The notes under the pieces: model-generated | What the model was told of the DNA's origin: nothing | Database searches by the model: none | The model's input: the letters and a program-made list of their open reading frames with translations, nothing else | Program-made: the position numbers and the translations under genes | Origin: Membranipora membranacea | Lineage: Eukaryota > Bryozoa > Gymnolaemata > Cheilostomatida > Membraniporidae | Direction: 5' to 3' | Length of the DNA stretch: 64,000 nt | NCBI GenBank assembly: GCA_914767715.1 | Contig: OU612074.1 | Location: 2,557,501 to 2,621,500 of the forward strand | In this document: positions 1 to 14,400 of the stretch, in pieces | Layout of the letters: every line of letters begins with the position of its first letter | Numbering within the stretch: position 1 is the stretch's first letter

Positions 1-267
1 TCTGACCAAATAGTCATACAATGCCTCAGGTTTTTAGTTGAGTACCAGCGTGCAATAAAAATGGAGCTTGTTTGTGGATTAATACTAATTGGTTATCATA
101 TTATATTACACTTTATAAACTTTATTTCAGATATAACTGATCAATGCTTAAGGCAAACAGATCATGTTTTACACGAGAACAGATTGCGAATGGTATATAC
201 GATGATACATACAGGATTCAATGTAGCACAATACAAATCAAAGATACGCAATTAACTATTCTCTTAC

Positions 268-402
268 CTCTGCCTCCAAAGTATCGAGTTTATGGAGGAG
301 ATATGTTCCGAAGATGGCTCCGCAGATTACCACTGCCAAGAATGCAGAGCATGATATGATAACTGAAGCCTTAGAAAGCTTTCTGTCTCCAAAGTAAACC
401 AT
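268..402 (-). CDS. N-terminal membrane-anchor exon of a collagen-like gene (partial)
   Basis: On the minus strand an open block lies between a good acceptor (ATATTTTAG, ending at 403) and a good donor (GTAAGAG, starting at 267). It starts with ATG at 402 and encodes 45 residues. A short basic stretch is followed by a hydrophobic segment (residues about 13-35) containing SAFLAVVICGAIF, then an acidic end (DTLEAE). The same design occurs in the first coding exon of the collagen gene at 23831-23989: SAF, ICG and IF at matching places, the same acidic end, and the same phase-0 donor. I infer a paralogous type II membrane collagen. Its Gly-X-Y exons would lie to the left, outside this window. The family call rests on similarity to that one exon, since no collagen repeat is visible here. 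It was not an obvious ORF because it lacks its own stop. Confidence 0.7.
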
Positions 403-585
403 CTAAAATATAACAAAATTCAAACATACAGCATTCCATAGGATTTACTTGTATGTCAATGCTGCATCGTTGTTTCAAAATCTTTATGGTTGCGTTGGCA
501 GTCAAATTTGAAAATATTATGCTTGTGTATCACATGGATATACATATCATGTTGTACAGTCTGACAGTAGAAGTCTATGACTTAC

Positions 586-690
586 CCTGATGGCTCTTGT
601 TGTGTGCGGACTCCTGAGATGCTCAGCAGAGTATAAGTCATTCTCTCCCTGAGTCACCTTTATCTACACCTGGAGTAGACACGTCTAAGC
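586..690 (-). other. possible 5' UTR exon of the left-edge collagen gene
   Basis: A strong minus-strand donor (TCAGG then GTAAGTC, junction at 586/585) lies 184 bases upstream of the acceptor of the anchor exon. The exon would be non-coding: the only ATG in its 3' part (about 650) reads out of frame into the anchor exon. The collagen gene at 23.8 kb also has an acceptor just before its ATG, so a leader intron may be shared by both genes. The 5' limit is a guess. Confidence 0.35.
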
Positions 691-3600
691 CGCCAAACTC
701 CGCCTTACCACATCGATAATCACTTCCCTGTAACCACTCAGCAAACAGGCAGAACCATCAGTGTAACAAGAAACATTAAAAGAGATTTACTGTTAACAGA
801 ATTAAGGCTATTAAGCCTTATTTATGGTTTCTGCTTTGGCAAGATCAAAATGATGAATATATATATATATATGAGGGGGATTAACAAAGGCTATAATTTG
901 CTACGTGACAGCGGTGAGACATATTGAGAGGTTCCAGGTACAACATAATTTGTTATTGGCTGAGGGCAGATGATGTATCTGCAAATCTGATTTTCCTAAA
1001 GCTATTTGGAGGCGGATTACGGCTTTTATTTCATTAGATGGATTTGTGGTTTACCATTTGTTGTCGTTGCCATAGAAAACTGTAAAAAGCTTAACTTTGA
1101 CACACCCTAAAGAGCCTGGTACAATCTGGTGCTAGGAACCGTTATTTTTAATAATAAATCAAAAAAGGCAAAAATAAATTATTGAAAATGTCTTAACAAA
1201 TAATATATAATCAATATTAGAGTACCAACTATTTCGGACACCATTATCAGGGAGAGGAAATTGTTTTTTTATTCTCATGACGTGAGTAAGAGAAAACTGC
1301 CCAAGACCGCAAAAATATCCATAAGCAGCGGTTTTTGCCTCTTTGCATTTGCTTTAGATAGCTCAAGTGAAAGTTCATGTAATGCAACAAACCACAATAG
1401 GTTTTAACTTCTGAAATGCTCATCAAAGTGGTATAATGAAAACAGACATTTCTAAGCGCTGTCACAATTGCGAGGAAACCAGGCATTTAAAATTGCAAAT
1501 GTGCTTGCTGACTTTTGCTCATAATATGAGTTAAATTCCAAGGAGCTGACACTGCAATTCCTTCATAATGAAAAAGTCCTTACTAATAGCATTGTCATAC
1601 TAGAGGCAAGCTGTTCTATCTAGGGTGTCTGTTATAGTTTTACCGAACAATAACCGGGAAAAGTCTTTAGATCTCCCATGTGAGAGGCCGCTAAACCCTA
1701 ATGACTGATCAATTTCTAAATGACTTTCTGATTCAGATTTCCATTTAGAATTAAGTGTAATGAGTGACTCATTAGTGAGATTAAACACAGCTTATGAGGA
1801 TTATCATGGATTATCCGGCGTTATGTCACATCTTGAAGGAAATGTTCATTGCAGTCTCAAGTGGTAAAGAAGGTTGACACAATTAGTTGCTGAGTAACCT
1901 GAGACCGCCTTGGTCCTATTCATTTATTACAGCTATTGTAAGGATTCCTTGATGGCTTTTGATGGTTTTTAAATCCTGGGCTTCAAAGTCTTAAGCTAAT
2001 TATTAAACTCTGTTGAGTGTATATCAGTTGCACTCATATTATCAATCTTCCTTATTAACACCCTCAATGCACTGCTATGTTTTCAGTGCTCTTGGTTATA
2101 GCTCAGATGTGTACCAGCCAAATAACAGACCCAAAAAAACTAGATAATTCACTCTTGATCAGTCTAACTTATCATTATTGATTTCTACTCACACTCTTGT
2201 GTCATGTGCCATGTTCAATGCATCCTGCTCATATTACTCAAAGGGCGAAATACACAAAGGTATCATTGGGTTTAAGCTAGCACCAAATTTCTTCGTGCAA
2301 TAAGAGCCAGATTTATGACCCAAAAGCCCAAAAATTTGTGGTCTTTGTTTACTAAGCTGACAATGTTGTATTTTATATTTCTACTCTAAACACTGAATAT
2401 ACATAGAGCTTAAAAATCTACAGAGTTTGACTGTTTGGCATGATAAAGAATTTCTAGTCTATTAATATCAATCTTTGACCTTGATGACCAATATCAATTA
2501 CGAGCACTTCAATTGTCAAAGAGGCCTTATCCCTGACAATATGGTATTGCGAGCCAAGCAGAAGTTTCAGCCATTAAATACCATATGAAAATAGAGTGCT
2601 ATGGTGTGTCTGGGTGTTAGTACCACTTCATACAGGTTCGAAAGATTGGCTTTGTAGATTAAAAAAAACATCTTGACACCACAATCCAGCTAATCTGATA
2701 AAAATCTCAAATTTAGAATAGTTATTGGTTTTTAATGGTGACTAACTTCAACTCTCTTTGAACCTGAGGGCTCCATTCATTGGAGCATGTTATAGACAAG
2801 ACGATGTCCTTATCGAGTTGTTAGATACTTTTTATTGGTAACATTATGATTTCAAAAGTGTATGTTATCCTCACATCAGCAGGCACAAAGTATCACACCT
2901 TTTGACAACAAAGAGTATTGAATGTAGTCCCAGGAAAAGATAACCAACCCAGTACTATTAACAGAAAAGTTAATCTGACACTTCCGTCATTAACTGTCCG
3001 ATTGTACAGAAAGTATGGCATGAGGAACGCAGGAAGTGAAACACACAGTTTGTAGAGATTCTGGGGCTAGCATATTTGCCTTCATATCCATATCCGTTTT
3101 GATGCGATTCCTTACCATGACTAACATTTAGGGCCATCCTATTCCATCAGAACTTTCATCTACACTTCTGAATACTTCTTATACGGTATATCAATAAATT
3201 TCATTATCATTTTTATAATGAGACATTCATTATGCAGGGAAGAAAGCAGTTTCAAGAAAAGATCAATCATCATCAATAAACGTTTATACTGTTTTGACAG
3301 CGAACCTGGTGTCAGGGAATGATCTGTGTGGCGGAAAATCAGTAGGAGTTAATCTGCTTAAGATTTATGACATATGTGGTCAACTTGTGCGGTAATCTCC
3401 AATTATTGAACTGCCTCTTCAAATTACAGTTTTCGACTACAAAGTCAAATTATTCAGCAATAAGCGAGAGCGACACTTCAAATTATAATTTGTTCAAGCG
3501 ATAGATCTTTTGTATAACTCATGAAAGAACATAAATTATCTCATTTGCAACAATTAACTGTCTAACGCTATGAATAATCTTATCTGAAGTAGGAAGACCA

Positions 3601-6600
3601 GGTGGCCATGGAAAGGGCAAGGTGAAGAGGAAACAGATCTGATTTCCTGAACATCAACTGCTCACTGTAATGCTGCATACGCAATGTTAACCATTGTAAC
3701 TACAGATTGCATCAGCCATGACATCAATCGTCTTCTGATACATGGTGGGTGGACAAAGACTAGACCGCAGATAGGGCATATTGAGAATGGCCTACGATGA
3801 TAGGATAGGATTAGCTTTGATATTAACAAATCCTAAGCCCCTAATGATGAACGTATGCAGGTGCAAGGGAATACAGGTAAAACGAGGGTCCATATGCAAC
3901 TCCATGAGATAAAGCTATTTGGTTATTCATATAATGTTGGGGAGTACCGTTTACCCGCTTGCCCTGGATGCTGTTTTAGCAATAGAATGAACAGGAACTA
4001 CAAGATATGCAAAGTTATTGTAAGTAAAAAGTATGTCTAACCATTAACATTGGTGTTCCATATTTATTAGAATAGAACACAGTGTATCATGTTATAGAAT
4101 GATACTTAGTTATTACCACCCTTTTTTACAGCTATGACTATTAATGCAAACTAACTGGAGCCCAAAGTTACATTTTGTGTCAACGCGTCCCCAAGCAAAC
4201 TTCTTACCCAAGCCTCTGTCATGTGATGCAATGTTGTGTTTCCGTATCTTGCATAACAGCATTTGATCTTCTTAGCTATTTTCCTAATGAATAAATTAGA
4301 AGCATTTCAGTATTGCCACTTTTTTAAGATAGAATGTTTTAATAAACCAATACCAGTATCAAATATGCCGTAATCTATCATGATGATATGTAAATCTCTT
4401 CCTGCTTGGCAGATGTGATGGTAACACTTGGTTACAGACACAGATTATGGAGAAGGTATGCTGATTCACATCCTGGATTATTGTCTACTCCTCCCCCTAC
4501 CGCACCTGTTATGAAGCGGGTCTGAAAGGACAGCAGATCGTGCCAATGGAGGAGTTTGTTGACAATAGACGCTTGCCTGGTAACTTAAGAATTCGACAAA
4601 CAAGTCAATAGATAATTTCTTTCCAAAAGGTGAAATGTATTTGAAATTACCAAAGAGTCAGGCTGTTGCTAGGTTATTCTCAGGTGTTTCTCTGGACGGT
4701 TCTTTGTCAGCAGGAGGAGTCATTGATAACTTCGATACAAGATTAGAAGTACAGCCAGAGTATGAGTTTGTCACAGAATTTTCGAGATAACACAAAAACA
4801 TATCAATGTTTTTTGTGTGGTAAGAGATTAAGATCTGCGAGGTGGTACTGTGACATAATTATTCTATAAATAACTCTAGCAACATAAACAAGGGAGAATC
4901 ATATTATGTCATTTTGATCTCGAATTTCAATGTCATAAATCATGTTTAAGAGATAAGCTTCCTTGCAAGAAAATGAAATTTTTCATTTTTGATTATTTAT
5001 AGGCTATAGACAATTACAATCCCTGTATTAGTTGTACCAAATGACGAGAAAGGAAACCATTAATTAAGAAAACGTATTTTAGCCCTTGTCATGTACTTAA
5101 TCCCCTTCAAGTTTTAGAGTTTCTCAAGTGCTACCGAGTAAATGGGTTTGTACATCACAAACATTCATATAAACTGACATTGGCTTAGTTAATTATGGAC
5201 GAAGTGGTAAAACTAGCTAAATCTAGTGTGCCTCATGCTGTCGCTCTCAGCAATCACTGATACAAATATTGTCAATGATTACAGAAAGTGGGTCTTCAAC
5301 AGGATACAATTTATATCATGTCAGATTTTGCCAGACCACTTTGACCTCCCAATACTAACGTCACTCTTGGCTTGTTTGTTTTCAATAGACCTTCTGAACC
5401 AGCTGTTGAAAATCTGGTATTCCAATCAAATGGAAGGTATATATAGAGCTGCACTGTCTAGCATTTTTTAGGACAGAAACTTAAATGCCATGGCTTTGTG
5501 TTTTGATTTACCACACAGAGGTTTGTCGTAGTAGTCTGTCAACAGAGGGTATCAGACTATATGCCATGGTGTCTTGTAGGAAACTGGCCAACCAGTAACT
5601 ATGATTGTGCTTGAGGTATGCGACTCACCAAGAGAATTCATTCATAAACTGTCCACTGCATGACGACACTGTAACCTCAAAATCATCATGTGGAAAAAAC
5701 TGGAAAAATTGAAGGACACAACAGGATGATGATTATAGTCACAATTTAGCCTCATAGTAACATCTCATTTTATCTAAAAGACACAATCCACTTAAAAAAG
5801 TTAGTTATAGCAACATTTATAATCATTACGTGATGATATAATTTCACTTCCACATTTTTTCCAAATTTTGTTTTGCATCCTGCATCCTGATACATAAAGC
5901 ACTTCAACTGTCAGTTTAAATAAATCATTGACCAATTGAGCTTGGCTAATGGACTAGAAAATGAATATTAGAATAGCGACACATAAATATTCTAAATGCA
6001 AATTTCATCTTCTGATCAATGCCAATTAGAGAGATAAGAAGAAGTGCGAAATGTGAGTTTATGTCAAGTGTGATTTATTTTGGGTGTGCCCGATCAGCAA
6101 CCTTAAATGGGCATAATGGTTTCTGAGGGTATCTGGGATTCGCACTGAGGGGGCTGAACAAAGCAATCAATGCTTCATCCAGGCTGAAACGCCGCTCAAA
6201 GCTAGGCAGAGAGAACTGTAGTTAGGAAACTGAGAGACTTTTTGGCATATATTATTCAACTGCCTGCCAACTGACCACAATATCCACTTGAGTGTCCAAC
6301 TTGTGACCTGAAATTGCCCGTCAAACTGCTAATGATGTCTCATTACAGGTGCTCAAGAGAAAACTGATGAGGTTTGTAATCAAAACTTGATATAATACAA
6401 TGCAGCCAAAACTGTACAAGTCAAGAACAGTGCTAACATGGTCTAGCACCTATACATACATACCTCAAACAATACCAAAACCTCAAACAACAACAGTGCT
6501 GAGATGAAAATGCACTATTGGAATAAAGTCCAGTTCACAATCGCAGACTACCATCCTTTATTACAATTGTTTCTCTTTTACTGAACAAGCTATCAGCTCT

Positions 6601-7104
6601 TTCGTCCTCAAATATTTCTTTGGGTCAACAATGGCTAGTCTAATTTGTTTTAATCCTTGATTTATGAGATGAAGCCTGTTAGTTGAGTCAGTTTGGAGCT
6701 TTGTTTTCTCAACATTGAGGTTACTGGTGCTATTTTACCTCGCTTCATTGTTACTACCGCAAATCCTTTGCATGATAAATGCTACACAAGTTACCCTATT
6801 GTGAGAATAGTTTTTTAAACTTTTAACGTCCATTTTCCATTTCATATTAGAGACGATCTCAGCTATAATCTGCATCATGTCTATTTTCAGACTGGCTGAT
6901 GTCGCAAATCAATCAAGGTGTTTTACTTGGCTAGCTTTTATGATGAGGCATACTTGCCAAGCCGCCCTATTTAGGTGGGACTCTCCAGATTTCCACACCC
7001 ACTTCTGCCCATTTCCCACTTTTTGTAATTCTCATTATTTCCTCCAGATTTGAGAGAAAACAGCCTTATCGCAATGTTTTAGTAATCAAAAATGTGTTCT
7101 TAGC

Positions 7105-7200
7105 CCTTCCTAGTGGCTAGAAACGCTCTCAGAGCAACAGCGGCCGGGGCTCTATCCCGGTCCCAATTGGGGGTTCACACCCCTAGGTGGATTGCTTGGC
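7105..7200 (+). mobile_element. tRNA-like SINE fragment (tentative)
   Basis: A GC-richer patch in AT-rich surroundings has an A-box-like start (AGTGGCTAGAAACG at about 7110). About 50 bases later comes a B-box-like GGGTTCACACCC. This is the spacing of a tRNA-derived SINE head. The match to an intact tRNA is poor and no poly-A tail or flanking duplication was found, so the call is tentative. Confidence 0.3.
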
Positions 7201-9774
7201 AACCTCGAAGCACCACGATGCCGTGCAGTATCGCCGTAAATTGAAATATTTCACTTTTGAATTTAGATTACTTGACAAGGATGTGATGAGGGCTAGGTTA
7301 CTGTCACAGTACACAACATTAACAAGCCAAAACATGTGCCGGATACATTAAAGGAGGTGGTACACGATAATAATAATTTCTGGAATTATCAATAAAAAAA
7401 CCTATAAGTCATGTAAATCATGTTAACCATAAAAAAAATAGAATATTTGTGTTGGCATTCATGGTCACATTCGGAGTTTCTTGGAACTCATCTCATTGTT
7501 TAACTTTTTAGAATATCGAAACACTCCCAAAACCAGGTGCAGCTGAGAAACTTGTCAAAGAGATTATGATAGAATTATTGATGCGCGATAAATCAACGTG
7601 AGAGCAGAATGTTTGTCACTTGTTTGGTCGTACCAATAAAACACCTTGATCTTGGTGACAAGTCCCATCGAAGCTTCCTGGGTGTTCAAACTGATTTATC
7701 TGTCAGATCTTACTCTTAATCCAGATGGTTTTCTGTCAATTCAACAACAAAAAATCAAGTGAAGATCAACTCAAGAACAAAGGCACCATCCAAAAGATAA
7801 CTGCCCATCACAGGCGTGGTACCTTAGACTTGAAAGGTGGCAGCATATCTATTAATTCTTTTAGAAACTTTATGAATGGTATCTAATAAATTATGATAAA
7901 ATGAGTATCAAAGGTATGGCCACATGACTGGGGTGAGAAGATAATCTGAAGTTGTAAGATGATGATGTTCAATCGTAAAGCGTTTATGATCGTAAGACAG
8001 TTATGAAGCAATTCTCAATCAGACTGATTGCCTAAAATGAATTATCATTCTCCGTCTGCTTTAGCTTTGACAGATTTTAGTTTCAAAATAAAAAACAATA
8101 TAACAAGTAGTATAGTATCGACCAGCTTTTCACATAATGATACCTCAGAAGCTGGAGTAGTCCTAGGTTACACTACTGAAATATTCAAAGTACATTTGTA
8201 GTGACATGACAGTCGTTGCGCCACAGTGTTACCATAACTGCAAGTTCGTTAGCTTCCATGATTACATAAGTTGAAACTTAGTGTATAAGTTGGTACTCAC
8301 TGCATAAGTACGACTCATCAGTGCCAAAAAGGAAATATCATGCAAATTTTTGTCATAAATACGCAAGTTATTGCAAAAAGAGTCCTCATCTGTCGCTAAG
8401 TAACCTGCAGACGTCCATGACATTTACTGAGAGTGGTCAGAACATCATCTTAGTCTATTATTATCAATAGCTCAAAGTCAATGAGACACTGTATGTTGAT
8501 AAGCACTGAAAATTATAAGAATACCAAGTTGATGGAATCAGTACAGATGTACTATAACTAACAGCATAGCAAACAACGCATGCCTAGAGTCCACTTAATC
8601 AAACTAGGTTTTTTCTGGATAATCCAACCACATTATTGGGATTAAGTTAATCCAAGCCTGTTGGTGATAGGTGGCTGGACTGCCTCTGTGCATGGTAGCA
8701 AGCTCTACCTTTGACAGAGGTGTCACAATCATAGTGAAATGTGTTTTAATCTACATACTCCTTGTACCAGAGAACACAAGATTTCCATGATCCATGTATA
8801 TCTATATGCGTATCAGAAGAGCCTTATGATAAGGATAAGCTTTTATCATGACATGCCGGATATCACATAACACAGCCACATAAGGCAAACACTGCATGCT
8901 GAATGTGTGACCACCTGTGATCATCTGCAAAGAGTCAAATTGAATTCAGAGTTGAAGTTATTCATATGTATCCCTTAGCTAATCATTTTATTTGAGATAA
9001 TGAGTATGTTGAAGATTTTGCAGATCAAAGTATATGGTTGAACTATTTGGAGTTATATAATGATATCACTGCAGATTAAAATGACTGTTAAGTTTTACTC
9101 TACGAGCTTATTTTGTAGCTGAGCCATGTGTTTACCATAAAACTGTACTGCTTCAACATCTGAACTTTTTTCCCACATAGCAGAGGATATTCCTGGAACT
9201 GCTTTGAAGATGATTGTAATGATTTGCGGTAAAAATTAAATTTGTATTACACCCAAAAACCTAGTGTTGAGGTCAACTTTCAAGCTTGTTGATATAGTCA
9301 ATTCTGTCGCAAGACTGATGTTCTTATGGTTTAACACAAACAATTTTAACCGTTTATAATATGACATCAAGTTCAAAATATATAATACAAACATCTTCTT
9401 CATCTTCAAACAAGACCAAGTTCCAGAAATTGCTCTTGTTGAAATAATGTTGAAAGAAGTAACGAAATTATACATTCATTCATTCTAGTTGGTATGTCGG
9501 CATCAATTTCACAATGGCATTATGACACTCAACGTGAAATTTGTGACTGGGGACCAGATCCAACCTGAATAGGAGTTAACCCTGAAAACGCAGCTTGGCA
9601 GCAAAATCAAATATTCTGTGTAATACTAAACAATACATCAGATTATGACATAAATTTCAAAAAAGAGGAGCCGGCAATGGCGGGCAAGGGATAGGTTATC
9701 TACCCCATACAAACTACCTATGCTTAAAAAACTCACGCCAATTGTTAGTCTCGATGTTGAATGGTTTTTTGTTT

Positions 9775-9942
9775 TCAGTATCAGTATGGGTCTACAGACT
9801 GTATACTTATATGGCACAGGAACATTTTAGGTAGGATGCCCTTCCTGGCACCACCGCGATCTGTCGGGAATCAAACACGGACCTCTCGAATGAACAACCC
9901 TTGCCCCGTCCAATGCACCACAGCCACTCCCTCCACCTATGC
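9775..9942 (-). mobile_element. tRNA-derived SINE
   Basis: Read on the minus strand, the element begins near 9942 with a tRNA-like head. The A box is GTGGCTGTGGTGCATTGG (about 9910-9928) and the B box is GGTCCGTGTTTGATTCCCG (9865-9883). Downstream comes GCCAGGAAGGGCATCC (about 9834-9849), then TAAAATGTTCCTGTGCCA. A GGAAGGGCATCC motif followed by TAAAA and TGCCA is, as I recall, common in the 3' part of many marine-animal SINEs. The tail runs into an A-rich stretch near 9765. The mismatched tRNA folds and long tail argue against a functional tRNA gene. Confidence 0.7.
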
Positions 9943-11079
9943 TTAAAGGGGCCAGTTGAAAATGCGATCAAATAAGCCCTAATGTATAGGGATAAAAGTG
10001 AGGATTCAGGAGAGACAAAATTCCAGGAATACACACTGCTTCAAGTATGTCGAAAATAGTTTTACCCCACTCTCCGTAATATATTCATTCTTTCATGTTG
10101 ACATATATGTCCCTGTGACATTTTAAGTTGAGTGTCTATCTGCCGCAAGGATTAAGTACAAGATGTTATCTTCACCTTCATACCGGTTATACGCCTAGTT
10201 TTCAACCCATTTGTGGACTCGGTGATATTATAAACAGTCTAAGAGCGGAAGTCCAAGTCATTGTTGAGATTAAAATCGATGTCCGCCCAACATCAGAATA
10301 TTTAATCCTTGATTTCAAATCATGATGAATCAAATTTACATGATCAGAATCTATCAAAGCAGGCTGATATTGGTTTTTCCAAAGGATTTTAAGACAACTC
10401 CTTTTTTATTTTCAGACAAAGACCATATGCACGTGCAGCTAGAAATTCTGTGATAGACCAGCTACCATAGTCGGAATCCATTCAGGCCACCGGCATGCGT
10501 ATCAACCATAATATGCTGATGTGTTTTCATAACAACATCTTATGGTTCACCACTAATCTAACTACCTAAATCAGCCTTGAAAACTTGAATCTTGAAGGCA
10601 TATCTTGCAGACTACTATAACCAAAGTCATAGTTATATCATTGAACATAGTGGTGGAGGGATACACCAGGGAATAGTGCAAGAATCTGAGAAAATTCAGT
10701 GGTAGCAGTTATAGGAAACGTAGCCCGTATACCATCTCTCAGAACCAACTACTATTCAGCATATGAACTGTGCTGCGTATATATCACTCCTATCACATAA
10801 TACGACCCCTTCCCATGGTTAATAATGTTCAAAGGGCACTCCCTGGGTTTTCAGTGACCCATATCTCGCCATTCAATGGATAGAATTTTATTGTTAACCC
10901 TATCCACGTGAGCGTGCGAATGTCATTCATCATCCCAAACAATTTGATGCTTTTGGACCCTGCAAAAAAAAATTAGAAGGGTGAATTTAGAAAAAAGCCA
11001 TCGTAGTGTCAACCTTCCCAATGTTGATAGTCCAGAGGGGGCAACAATAGTCTCTCTCTGACCGCTTTAATATCATGAT

Positions 11080-11450
11080 CGAGCATGAAGGTAGCTAATT
11101 GCAAACCAATTACTAAGAAATGATCATTAATGCATCAATTTGAATTAAGATCATTATTGTCTGGTAGCGCTTAATGAAAAATAAAATCATTCCCTGGGAA
11201 ATTTGAAATCTGAAGCTGGAATTCACCATCGATCAAATCGGTATGACAGGGCGGACCGGGAAGAGACGGTTTCCTTGTGACAAAGTGCCCTCACTAAGGG
11301 ATAAGCGGTGAAATTTGATGAAATATGTGTCACTGTAATGGATTCCAATAATCAATCATTTTATTTTATTGATACTCATTAAGATCATCGAGATATAACT
11401 GATTGCTGAAGATCAATAAATATCCCAAGCCTGTTTTGTACGAAGGCTCA
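11080..11450. promoter_or_regulatory. candidate cis-regulatory block
   Basis: This non-coding, low-repeat stretch is dense in homeodomain-type cores (CTAATTG, CAATTACT, CATTAATG, GAATTAAG) and contains SOX-like ATTATTGT. Its middle part (11240-11310) is less AT-rich. The call rests on motif density alone, and AT-rich DNA produces such motifs by chance. Confidence 0.2.
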
Positions 11451-14400
11451 CAGAGAACTACTCGAACCGTTCTTCTCAAATAATGTAATCAACTTTAAGG
11501 TGAAACATTGATAGATCAATTATTGAATTGATGGATTTTCGTAGACTGTTGACTGGTTTGCATACTTTGTGAAGAAATTTAGATGTACAAAGATTAGAAA
11601 CTGGTTTTCTATGTACGGCACATACTTGGCATTCAATTTCTTAACGATTACCAGGAAAACGATTATACGCTCAGACTGTTCAAGGGCTGTCACTCTCCAG
11701 GTCTTCTATGGTCTACCACATCTCCTTATCTTGTTACTGTTCTATTTATCAATTATACTGTTTTGACATTGCGTTGTCATTATTTTGTTTACTGTTAAAA
11801 GACTCACGCAAAAACACTGGAGTCAGACATGGATTATTTAATGTGCCTGTTCTTCACATGGTAAAAAACAATGTAAATGGATAATAAGATTGTGTCAAGG
11901 ATCTCACAGCTGGCCGAAATAACCAAGTCCAAATATGTATACCATGTTTATATTATTCTGGCTATTCATGCTCTTCAAGCCCTATTTTCAGATACCGATT
12001 TGCTTCTTTCTTTATCTCCACCATCACTCACTCCATGTTCACCAGGCTCAAACAATCGGCTCATATAAGTTAACATCAATCTTGAGAGTTTCTAGATCTT
12101 TCTGCCAATCTTTCAAATACATCAGACACTGTTGATGGGTGAAGCTTATCTCAATTAACCGAGATAAGTGCTGTAATTAATTACTGTAATAAGTGCTGTA
12201 ATTAGTGATATTTTATTAGATTTTTAGTGTTAATCCGGGTAGAATGACAGTGTTATCAGAGAGTGATGTACACTTATGACGATTATAAGACAGCTCTATC
12301 TTTATTAATCCTCTGATCTGATCATGACAATTAGCATTGATAGTATAGAGATACAGTTCAAAGGTGAGGTGAGGTTGTTATCCCTTTAGGTTGATTGTTT
12401 GATACTTGGTTAGCAAGATGGTTTCAAGAGGAGCAACAACGATATTGTAAACTCAACGGGACATAGAACCGATTACATCACCATTATCCGGACATGGTCT
12501 TCATTGCAAGGTGTTTAGCACTTTTGAATACGGCAAATTTCATTGTGCCATATTATTACTTTAGTGCACTCTATTTTGGCAGAAGTTCCCACGCCCATAT
12601 GTTGTTATGTATGTATGTATGTATATATTTGTATCAATTCTCATGATAAAATCAATGTTTCTCTTGTGCTCTGTGAATAAAAATAAAGTTTTTAAAAATT
12701 ATAATAAAACATTGACTAGATTTATAATAAATGAATCAAGCTATTCGATTGAGCAGTTTTACACATAATGAGCGAAAACAGTGTTTACGGCAGTTTACAC
12801 GGTAGGCTGGCACTCTGTATCTACCAGATGGGAGTTGTTCTAGCGTTATGACAGTGTCTTTGCCCGAAGCGAACATTCTCAGGCATTTAGTTTTGAAGAA
12901 CTTATCGAATATATCGTCTATGGTTGTAACTTCAAGCCTGCCTTTGCTTAGTCTACGTGCTGTGTTGATGTTACCGTTATAGTTCTTAGAATCAGTTAAT
13001 TGGCAATAAACTGTGCTTTGATTTTAATGAGAAAAAAACATCAACAGGGAGAGTTAACTTGCCCCCGCAATCTTAGAGTTCTCACAAAATTGGGAACACA
13101 CTAATAGTAATAACTCCATGCAGTAGGCAAATAGACCAATAGTCACGCTGTGAGAAAAAGTAGATTGCACAGTTCCTGTATTGGGTTCATCAGCGGAAAT
13201 CTCAAATCATAAATCTCAAATGTACTAACTGAAGAAGAACTTTTGTTTGGCTCAGTCACGTCCTCATATAACAACTCCGTGAACTGATGACACGGGACTG
13301 AGTGCTTCTTTCTTTGTTGTTTTATTGTTCCTGTTGTATAATCCTTATACAAGGAAATGCACTCATTTAAGCATCATGATAAAATTTGCGATATGAGGAA
13401 CATGTGATGTCAAGCCGGCGTACATACAGATAGTTGATAAGGGCTAACATGAAGAGTTTGACGTTTCAATTTGGATGGTGATGCTGGCTTGGAGGGCTAA
13501 AGCCTCAAAAAGAAAATAATTAGCAGTACCTAATCTTTGTTCATCTAATCTAAGCTATGTAAATCATCGACTCATTATAATAGTTATGGAATAATCAGTC
13601 GATTAACAACCCCCAAATTAGCTTAAATGTCATCATTTATACAGCAGTCAGCCATAATCATTGTTCTAGTTGTTGGGTGTTGGTGTTGACAGGAATGGAC
13701 AAGGGAAATTAAAATAAGAATCGGGTTGATTACAAATACCAGCCCCTGAGGAATGTCAGAAACATGGATTGTGCAAGATCTAAAACAAATTAAAGACATC
13801 ATGCTTTACCTGGTTTTTCTAAATGATCTAAAGCTTCATTGGAAATTAAATACAGAGAGGTCAGTGAACACCAAGCTATAATTGGATTCAAGGTGGCTGA
13901 AAATCATTTAATAGGTGGTAGATGAACTATGCATAACACAGACCTGGAAGTAAATAATTACTATAATAAAGCGTTTATCAAAGCATGGGGGGTGAATCTA
14001 TTTGCATTTCATTCATTCTCCCGCCCTTGTTACTGCTTTGTTGTGAGGTCATGGAAAAACGTGAATACTGAGCAGGCTATTTTGAGTCTTTGTTATTGAG
14101 CCATTACCGTGCATAAAATATCAATCCATCTTTACAAAAATCGGAAAATGGATGTCAAGAAAACTCAGCCAGAAAGACTAACGAGAGCATCACAGATTCA
14201 ATTATGGTCAAACATTAGGTAGAAATGAGTAGCAGCGCCATTGAGACATTGGATTAACCTGAGCTCTATCCAGTATTGCCATTATTTTACATAACATGTC
14301 AATTTCAGCCATGATATGTCAAAACTGATACCTGGCACATGTCAAGAATAAGAGACAGATAACAATTACTACAAAACTAATCGGACGAACTCAGAATGCT

